The notes beneath the pieces were generated by a model. It had not been told where the DNA came from and ran no database searches. It was given only the letters and a program-made list of their open reading frames with translations. The position numbers were made by a program, and so were the translations under genes. Positions 1-6,077 of a stretch of DNA of 6,077 nt are shown here, piece after piece. This DNA comes from Alphaproteobacteria bacterium. Its GTDB lineage: Bacteria; Pseudomonadota; Alphaproteobacteria; Reyranellales; Reyranellaceae. The stretch lies in contig JABCYT010000238.1 of assembly GCA_013290035.1 (NCBI GenBank), forward strand, positions 1-6,077, in the 5' to 3' direction. How positions within the stretch are numbered: the stretch's first letter is position 1; each line of letters starts with the position of its first letter.

Positions 1-1177
1 ACCAGATCTGCGTGATGTCGCGGTCCGTCCAGCTGATGCCGCCGTAAAGCTGCTGGTCGGTCTCCCACCAGCGCCGCGGCGCCTCGAACGCCACCTTCAC
101 CGCCGGCCAATAGAGTGCGGCGCCGGTGGTGATCGCCTCCTTCACCGGCGGGCTGAAATCGGCCGGTATGGATTTCAGCACCGAAAGCGGAATCGTGCAG
201 ATCGCGAAATCGGCGTCGATGGCGCTTCGTTTCCCGGTCTTGTGATCGAGCGAGACGATCCGTGCACGGTCGCCGGTACGGCCGATCTGCACGACCTCCT
301 GATCGAGCTGGATCATGCCGCCCAGCACCCGGGCGAAGGCACGGGGGATAGCGTCCATGCCGCCGACCGGCTGCAACATGGTGGGAGATTGGCTCCACGA
401 CTCGGCGAAACAGAGCGCAAACACGATCGCTCGCGAACGCGGGCTCGTCACCATCTCGTTCAACGCGAGAGGTGGCTGGTGCTGTCCCTTTTGGTTGCCG
501 GCGCCCGGTGCATCGTCTTCGATATAGCCGGCGCGCGAGGAGCCGGCATAGTTCAAGTCCGAATCGAGATCGCCGAAGATGCGCAGCACAGCCCGGAGAT
601 CGGCATCGTCGGGCACGCTCTTGGCGGCGAGTGCGGCAATGGCGCCCCGCAGATCGGCATTGAGGCGCCGCGCCGGCCGGGGTTTGCCGCCGAACTGGGA
701 GTCGAGCTGGATCAGGGCGGCATGGTTGTCGTTGACGAAAAGCTCCAGCGCGACGCCCAGCTCACGACAGTAGCCGAGAATTCCCTGATGGTGATGGGGG
801 AGCCGCGCCGGCCCGGTGTTGAAATAGAGGTCGCGATGGGTCTCCCAGTTGACCTGCTGCGTCGAGTCCGTCTCGACGATGCGGTCGCCGCCGCGCACGG
901 TCCACACCCGCCCGCCGACCCGTGCGCGCGCTTCGAGGATCGTACATTGATAGCCGGCCTTGCTGAGACGGTACGCCGCCGTCATGCCGGCGATACCCGC
1001 GCCCAGGATGACGACTCGCTTGCCCTTGCCGGAGCCCGGCGCCAGCGGGGGCGGTGCTGCATACGCTGTCGATATGGGCAGCAAGCCCATCACGTTCAGC
1101 GCGGAATAGGCTGCCGCCGGCCCCGCGATGCGTCCGAGCAGCTCGACAAGACTCCGCCGCGAAATGTCAGCGGGCAT
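1..1177 (-). CDS. Tat-exported flavin amine / L-amino-acid oxidase, C-terminus cut off by window edge
   Basis: This is an FAD-dependent oxidase of the amine oxidase (MAO/LAAO) superfamily, which oxidises amines or amino acids to imines and passes the electrons to oxygen or another acceptor. I read the minus strand codon by codon from the ATG at 1177-1175 and found 392 codons without a stop. Residues 6-12 (SRRSLVE) form a twin-arginine motif, followed by a hydrophobic stretch and a likely cleavage site near TAYAA (37-41), so Tat export to the periplasm is predicted. The FAD-binding Rossmann motif is GAGIAG (59-64), with the ribose-binding Glu at 82 in LEA and the RVGGR motif at 86-90. The family motif VGGMDAIPRAF starts at 271, and NYAGSSRAGY lies at 209-218. 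The family usually runs to roughly 500 residues, so about a quarter is missing. No good Shine-Dalgarno precedes the start, which lies 12 bases after the upstream stop; translational coupling is likely. The substrate cannot be assigned. Confidence 0.88.
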   Translation of the reverse strand, partial: MPADISRRSLVELLGRIAGPAAAYSALNVMGLLPISTAYAAPPPLAPGSGKGKRVVILGAGIAGMTAAYRLSKAGYQCTILEARARVGGRVWTVRGGDRIVETDSTQQVNWETHRDLYFNTGPARLPHHHQGILGYCRELGVALELFVNDNHAALIQLDSQFGGKPRPARRLNADLRGAIAALAAKSVPDDADLRAVLRIFGDLDSDLNYAGSSRAGYIEDDAPGAGNQKGQHQPPLALNEMVTSPRSRAIVFALCFAESWSQSPTMLQPVGGMDAIPRAFARVLGGMIQLDQEVVQIGRTGDRARIVSLDHKTGKRSAIDADFAICTIPLSVLKSIPADFSPPVKEAITTGAALYWPAVKVAFEAPRRWWETDQQLYGGISWTDRDITQIW

Positions 1178-1189
1178 GTCGGGCGCCGA

Positions 1190-1714
1190 TCAGGGCTTGC
1201 CGAACGTGGCGATGCGGTCGACGCCGCAGATGAACAGCACGCGCTTTTCGTCGATCGCGGGATCGCGCAGCCCATAGGGTGGCGGGTTGCCGGTGTATTT
1301 CGTCCAGATCTTGTCGAGTTGCCGGGTGACGCGCTCGCCGCCCGGACCTGCTTCGTGCTCCTCGCGCTCCACCGTGCATTTGATCTGGACCCAGTGATAG
1401 GCGTTGTCGGGATTGACGATCAGGATCGTGAGCTTGGGGTTCTTGCGAATCCAGTCGCACTTGGCCCGGTGTGAGGCGGTATTCACCAATATCTTGTCGC
1501 CCTCGTAGTCGAACCACATCGGTGTCAGGCCGATCCGGCCATCCGGCCCGATCAGGCCCAGGGTGACGGTGATCGGCCGATCGAGCAGCGCCTTGTAGAT
1601 CGGATCGAGGCCCGACAGGCCATTGATCTTGACCCGGTCGCCGACGGCGAACTGGCCTTTCTGCAAGCCGTTGGCGACGTCGCGGAATTTCGCAACAGTG
1701 ATGCTGTCTGGCAT
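1190..1714 (-). CDS. PPOX-class split-barrel flavin/F420-dependent oxidoreductase family protein (174 aa)
   Basis: This is a small cytoplasmic protein of the pyridoxamine 5'-phosphate oxidase-like split-barrel family, whose members bind FMN, FAD, F420 or haem. The core begins near residue 46. The strand-turn-strand ITVTLGLIGPDGRIGLTPMW (48-67) is followed by VNTASHRAKCDWIRKNPKLTI (77-97), the typical region where Thr, Arg and Lys contact the cofactor phosphate, and then NAYHWVQIKCTVE. The first 45 or so residues are an extension compared with a minimal family member. The start ATG (1714-1712) is supported by a strong Shine-Dalgarno, GGGAGGG on the minus strand at 1724-1718, three bases before the ATG. 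The gene lies directly upstream of the amine oxidase on the same strand and probably shares its transcript. No signal peptide is visible. Family membership is clear, but the cofactor and substrate are not; F420 use in particular is not shown by the sequence. Confidence 0.85.
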   Translation of the reverse strand: MPDSITVAKFRDVANGLQKGQFAVGDRVKINGLSGLDPIYKALLDRPITVTLGLIGPDGRIGLTPMWFDYEGDKILVNTASHRAKCDWIRKNPKLTILIVNPDNAYHWVQIKCTVEREEHEAGPGGERVTRQLDKIWTKYTGNPPPYGLRDPAIDEKRVLFICGVDRIATFGKP

Positions 1715-1838
1715 GTGCCCTCCCGAGCATTTTCAGGATGGTGGCACGGCTGATCCGCCGACCACAAGGCTTGCGGCAACTGCCGGCCCGTGAAAGCATT
1801 TCCCATCTCGAAGACGAATACGAGCAAGGGGAAGCGCC
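1715..1838. promoter_or_regulatory. Divergent intergenic region with a candidate operator repeat
   Basis: These 124 bases separate the minus-strand PPOX gene from the plus-strand monooxygenase gene, so promoters for both should lie here. I see no strong sigma-70 match for either. The best plus-strand guess is TTGCGG (1771-1776) with a poor -10 (AAGCAT, 1794-1799). Overlapping that -35-like hexamer is the inverted repeat CGGCA-AC-TGCCG (1774-1785), which could be a regulator site. The plus-strand ribosome binding site AAGGGGA (1826-1832) sits at the right end, and the minus-strand one (1718-1724) at the left. That the region holds promoters follows from the layout; the exact sites are not established. 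Confidence 0.5.
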
Positions 1839-2930
1839 ATGGATGTCGGCATGATGATGGTGTTCGCCAGCTATGGCTGGGAGAACTGTCCGGACGATCG
1901 CGTGTGGGACGAGGAGATCCGGCTGGCCGCGCTCGCCGCCGACTCAGGGTTCGACTGCCTGTGGTCGGCCGAGCACCACTTCAACGACTACTCCTTCGTG
2001 CCCGACAATCTCCATCTCATGACCTACCTGACGGCCCGCCATCCCGACATCGATGTCGGTACGGCAGCCGTCATCCTGCCCTGGCACGATCCGCTGCGCG
2101 TCGCGGAAAATGCCGCCGTCCTCGACATGTTGAGCAAGGGCCGGCTTCGCCTCGGCATGGGGCGCGGGCTGGCGCGGCGCGAGTTCGCCGCCTTCCGCCT
2201 CAGCATGGACGAATCGCGCGGCCGCTTCGACGAGGCCGCGCCGATGATCGTGAACGCGCTGAAGACCGGCTACATCGAGGGCGACGGCCCCTACTACAAG
2301 CAACCGCGCATCGAGATCCGTCCGCGGCCGCAGCATTCGTTCGATGGGCGCATTTACGCCGTGGCGTCGAGCGAGGATTCGGTCAATTCCCCCGCCAAGC
2401 TCGGTGCCCACATGGTGATGTTCGCCGACCGGCCATGGGAGATGCGGCTGCCGGTGATCGAGCATGGGCGGGACCTCCACCGCAAGTACCATGGCAGCGA
2501 GCCGCCCCACGTCATGCTGACCGAGTTCTGCGTCTGCGGGCCCAACCTCGCCGCGGCCGAGGACGAAGCGCGCCGATACCAGGGCAAGTTCGTCGAAAGC
2601 AACTTCTACCACTACGAATTTCTCGGCGAGCACTTCAAGACGGTGAAGGGCTACGACGCCTACCAGCAGAAGGCGGAGATCGCGCGCAAGGGCGGCCTCG
2701 AAGGCGCGGTCACCGGCTTCATGCAGGCAGCGTCCTGGGGGACGCCCGACAAGATCCTGCGCGGGATCGAGGCGCGCCGGAAACTCTTGGGCGACTTCGA
2801 GCTCAATATCGCCTTCCGCTTTGGCGGCACGCCCTATGAAGTCTCGGAGCGGGGCTTGAAACTTTTCGCCAAGGAAGTACTTCCGGTTCTGAAGTCGTGG
2901 GGGCCGGCCAGGGTCGCCCAGGCGGCCTGA
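1839..2930 (+). CDS. LLM-class flavin-dependent oxidoreductase (luciferase-like monooxygenase)
   Basis: This 363-residue protein has the bacterial luciferase-like TIM-barrel fold, a family of FMNH2- or F420-dependent monooxygenases and oxidoreductases. Evidence includes FDCLWSAEHHFNDYSFVPDN (38-57), the conserved strand and EHH segment near the active site. VGTAAVILPWHDPLRVAENAAVLDMLSKGRLRLGMGRG (73-110) is the most conserved block of the family. WGTPDKILRGIEARR near the C-terminus is the usual GTP-type flavin-phosphate-side motif. The length is normal and no signal peptide is seen. The ATG at 1839 is chosen because AAGGGGA (1826-1832) lies six bases upstream; an ATG at 1790 in another frame is a shadow. 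The gene ends 60 bases before bkdA1 on the same strand, so it may be co-transcribed with the bkd operon or be only a neighbour. The substrate is unknown: family members act on aldehydes, alkanesulfonates, amines and aromatic or cyclic compounds, and sequence alone does not choose among them. Confidence 0.9.
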   Translation: MDVGMMMVFASYGWENCPDDRVWDEEIRLAALAADSGFDCLWSAEHHFNDYSFVPDNLHLMTYLTARHPDIDVGTAAVILPWHDPLRVAENAAVLDMLSKGRLRLGMGRGLARREFAAFRLSMDESRGRFDEAAPMIVNALKTGYIEGDGPYYKQPRIEIRPRPQHSFDGRIYAVASSEDSVNSPAKLGAHMVMFADRPWEMRLPVIEHGRDLHRKYHGSEPPHVMLTEFCVCGPNLAAAEDEARRYQGKFVESNFYHYEFLGEHFKTVKGYDAYQQKAEIARKGGLEGAVTGFMQAASWGTPDKILRGIEARRKLLGDFELNIAFRFGGTPYEVSERGLKLFAKEVLPVLKSWGPARVAQAA

Positions 2931-4223
<1,293 letters not shown>

Positions 4224-4226
4224 GCG

Positions 4227-5240
4227 ATGCCGCGCAAGACCATGGTCGAGGCGATCCGCGACGCCATGGATGTCGCCTTGCAGCGCGACGAGAACGTCGT
4301 CGTGTTCGGCGAGGATGTCGGTTATTTCGGCGGCGTGTTTCGTTGTACCCAGGGCCTGCAGCAGAAATACGGCGCCAGCCGCGTCTTCGATACGCCGATC
4401 AGCGAGCTTGGCATCGTGGGCGCCGCGGTCGGCATGGCGGCCTATGGCCTGCGGCCCTGCGTCGAGATCCAGTTCGCCGACTACATGTATCCGGCCTACG
4501 ACCAGATCGTGTCCGAGGCGGCGCGGCTGCGCTACCGCTCCAACGGCCAGTTCACCGCGCCGCTGGTCGTGCGCATGCCGACCGGCGGCGGAATCTTCGG
4601 CGGCCAGACCCACAGCCAGAGTCCGGAGGCTTTGTTCACCCATGTCTCCGGCCTCAAGACCGTCGTGCCGTCCAATCCCTACGACGCCAAAGGGCTGCTG
4701 ATCGCGGCCATCGAGGACAACGATCCGGTGATCTTTCTCGAGCCCAAGCGGCTCTACAACGGCCCGTTCGACGGCCACCACGACCGCCCCGTCACGCCGT
4801 GGGCGCGCCATCCGCAAGGCGAGGTCCCGGACGGCCACTACACCGTGCCGCTGGGCAAGGCCGCCATCCGTCGCGCGGGCGCCGCCGTCACCGTGTTGGC
4901 CTACGGCACCATGGTCTTCGTCGCCGAAGCGGCGGCGGCCGAGACCGGCATCGATGCCGAGATCATCGATCTGCGCACACTCGTTCCCTACGACCTCGAC
5001 ACGATCGTGACCTCGGTGGAGAAGACGGGACGCTGCGTCGTCGTGCACGAGGCGACGCTGACCTCGGGCTTCGGCGCTGAACTGAGCGCGCTCGTCCAGG
5101 AGAACTGCTTCTACCATCTCGAGGCGCCGATCGTGCGGGTCACCGGCTGGGACACGCCCTATCCGCACGCCCAGGAATGGGATTATTTCCCCGGGCCTGC
5201 CCGCATCGGCCGCGCGCTCAAGGCCGTGATGGAGGCCTGA
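4227..5240 (+). CDS. bkdA2: Branched-chain 2-oxoacid dehydrogenase E1 component, beta subunit
   Basis: This is the beta subunit that pairs with BkdA1 in an alpha2beta2 E1 enzyme, completing the thiamine diphosphate site and providing a catalytic histidine. The 337 residues carry the N-terminal transketolase pyrimidine-binding domain with [13 protein letters not shown] (about 31-43), ISELGIVG containing Glu60 (expected to contact the thiamine pyrimidine ring), and QTHSQSPEA with His129. His129 corresponds to the His131 I recall for P. putida BkdA2, whose N-terminus is two residues longer. The C-terminal transketolase domain includes [16 protein letters not shown] and [15 protein letters not shown], followed by [18 protein letters not shown], characteristic of the branched-chain rather than the pyruvate enzyme. 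The ATG at 4227 follows the bkdA1 stop by three bases; GGGAGG at 4211-4216 lies ten bases upstream inside bkdA1, a slightly long spacing that suits translational coupling. No defect is seen. Confidence 0.95.
   Translation: MPRKTMVEAIRDAMDVALQRDENVVVFGEDVGYFGGVFRCTQGLQQKYGASRVFDTPISELGIVGAAVGMAAYGLRPCVEIQFADYMYPAYDQIVSEAARLRYRSNGQFTAPLVVRMPTGGGIFGGQTHSQSPEALFTHVSGLKTVVPSNPYDAKGLLIAAIEDNDPVIFLEPKRLYNGPFDGHHDRPVTPWARHPQGEVPDGHYTVPLGKAAIRRAGAAVTVLAYGTMVFVAEAAAAETGIDAEIIDLRTLVPYDLDTIVTSVEKTGRCVVVHEATLTSGFGAELSALVQENCFYHLEAPIVRVTGWDTPYPHAQEWDYFPGPARIGRALKAVMEA
5231..5235 (+). promoter_or_regulatory. Ribosome binding site that fixes the bkdB start
   Basis: GGAGG lies six bases before the ATG at 5242 and inside the last codons of bkdA2. 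Only one base separates the bkdA2 stop from this ATG, so the ribosome site and the stop overlap functionally and the two genes are probably translationally coupled. Confidence 0.75.
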
Positions 5241-5241
5241 G

Positions 5242-6077
5242 ATGGGGACCCGCATCATCAAGCTCCCCGATGTCGGCGAGGGCGTGGCCGAGGCCGAGAT
5301 CGTCGAATGGCATGTCGAGGTCGGCCAGTCGGTGCTGGAGGACCAGCTTCTGGCCGCCGTGATGACCGACAAGGCGACGGTCGAGATCCCGTCGCCCGTC
5401 GCCGGCACCGTCGTGGCGCTGGGCGCCGAGGTGGGCAGCGTCCTGGCGGTCGGCGCCGAGCTCGTCCGCCTGGAGGTCGCCGGCGAGGGCAATGAAGAAG
5501 TGGCGGCGGCCCCTCGCGAGGCGGCGGCGCCATCCGCCCCGGTCGAGCGGCCGCTTGCTGCCGTGCCGCCGGCACCCGAATCCGCCGCATCGTCTCAGCC
5601 CGCGCCCCCGGTCACCCGCGCGCCGCTCGGACCGCCACGACCGCCGGGCGAGAAACCGATCGCCTCGCCCGCCGTGCGGCGTCGCGCGCGGGAGGCCGGC
5701 GTCGACCTGCGCCAGGTGCGCGGCACCGGGCCGGCAGGGCGGATCGGCCATGCCGACCTCGATGCCTTCCTGCGCGGCGGGGCGAAGGCCGGGATCGCCA
5801 CCACCCGGGTCGCCAATACCGACGTCGAGACCGTCAAGATCATCGGCCTGCGCCGGCGCATCGCCCAGAAGATGGCCGAGTCGAAACGCCGGGTCGCCCA
5901 TTTCTCCTATGTTGAGGAGGTCGACGTCACCGCGCTCGAGGCGCTGCGGGCGACCCTGAATGCCGAGAACCGCCAGGATCGTCCGCACCTCACCCTGATG
6001 CCGTTCCTGATGCAGGCGCTGGTCAAGGCGATCGCCGATTTTCCCGAGATGAACGCGCTCTATGATGACGAGGCGGA
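5242..6077 (+). CDS. bkdB: Branched-chain 2-oxoacid dehydrogenase E2 (lipoamide acyltransferase), 3' end beyond window
   Basis: This is the E2 core of the branched-chain complex: its swinging lipoyl arm accepts the acyl group from E1 and the catalytic domain transfers it to coenzyme A. The 278 complete codons show the expected order. A lipoyl domain spans about residues 3-80, with Lys44 in VMTDKATVE as the lipoylation site. An Ala/Pro-rich flexible linker covers about 85-138. The peripheral subunit-binding domain, about 140-177 ([17 protein letters not shown] through [10 protein letters not shown] to DLDAFL), docks E1 or E3. The acyltransferase domain begins near 195 ([17 protein letters not shown]) and includes [20 protein letters not shown], a segment I recall as typical of BkdB. 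The catalytic HxxxDG motif and trimer-forming C-terminus lie past the right edge; a full protein would be about 420-440 residues. The sequence favours branched-chain E2 over pyruvate or 2-oxoglutarate E2, as do the two E1 genes before it. An E3 gene is expected next but is not visible. Confidence 0.94.
   Translation, partial: MGTRIIKLPDVGEGVAEAEIVEWHVEVGQSVLEDQLLAAVMTDKATVEIPSPVAGTVVALGAEVGSVLAVGAELVRLEVAGEGNEEVAAAPREAAAPSAPVERPLAAVPPAPESAASSQPAPPVTRAPLGPPRPPGEKPIASPAVRRRAREAGVDLRQVRGTGPAGRIGHADLDAFLRGGAKAGIATTRVANTDVETVKIIGLRRRIAQKMAESKRRVAHFSYVEEVDVTALEALRATLNAENRQDRPHLTLMPFLMQALVKAIADFPEMNALYDDEA

Noticed and set aside
481..560. A suspected frameshift in the amine oxidase at the CGCGCGC tract
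   Set aside because: On rereading the bases carefully the frame continues as NYAGSSRAGYIEDD; the apparent shift was a transcription slip of mine.
242..1474. An open plus-strand frame of 410 codons opposite the amine oxidase and PPOX genes
   Set aside because: The same cause applies: it is in codon register with two minus-strand genes in one phase and ends opposite a TCA serine codon of the PPOX gene. Its translation shows no domain, whereas the minus strand shows FAD-binding and split-barrel motifs.
5258..5988. Several open frames on both strands within the start of bkdB
   Set aside because: They are Arg/Pro/Ala-rich shadows of the lipoyl domain and Ala/Pro linker coding sequence, with no ribosome sites and no domains.

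Overview
The window reads as ordinary chromosomal DNA from a high-GC Gram-negative bacterium, most likely an alphaproteobacterium. This is inferred from strong G/C preference at third codon positions, tight gene packing and the protein sequences; no marker gene is present to fix the taxon. Five protein-coding genes are supported, two of them cut by the window edges, and no stretch over about 125 bases lacks a gene. No rRNA, tRNA, CRISPR array, insertion sequence or phage-like gene was seen.

The left part (1-1714) holds a minus-strand pair. The first gene is a small split-barrel flavin/F420-type (PPOX-class) protein. It is followed 12 bases later by a Tat-exported FAD-dependent amine/amino-acid oxidase whose C-terminus lies beyond base 1. 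A 124-base divergent intergenic region (1715-1838) separates this pair from a plus-strand luciferase-like (LLM-class) flavin-dependent monooxygenase (1839-2930).

The right part (2991-6077) is the start of a branched-chain 2-oxoacid dehydrogenase operon: bkdA1 (E1 alpha), bkdA2 (E1 beta) and bkdB (lipoyl E2, cut by the right edge). The genes are separated by 3 bases and 1 base. The three proteins resemble, from memory, the Pseudomonas putida BkdA1/BkdA2/BkdB proteins nearly end to end, and the catalytic and cofactor residues are in register. Together they would oxidatively decarboxylate the 2-oxoacids of valine, leucine and isoleucine to acyl-CoAs. The E3 gene (lpdV-type) is expected just past the window but is not seen.

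The 60-base gap before bkdA1 contains a good -10-like TATAGT and a perfect 10-base palindrome, so the bkd genes may have their own promoter. Three different flavoenzymes sit next to the bkd operon. One speculative link is that the oxidase produces 2-oxoacids from amino acids, which the bkd complex then consumes. I found no convincing previously undescribed system. The long antisense open frames are explained by codon avoidance and are rejected.
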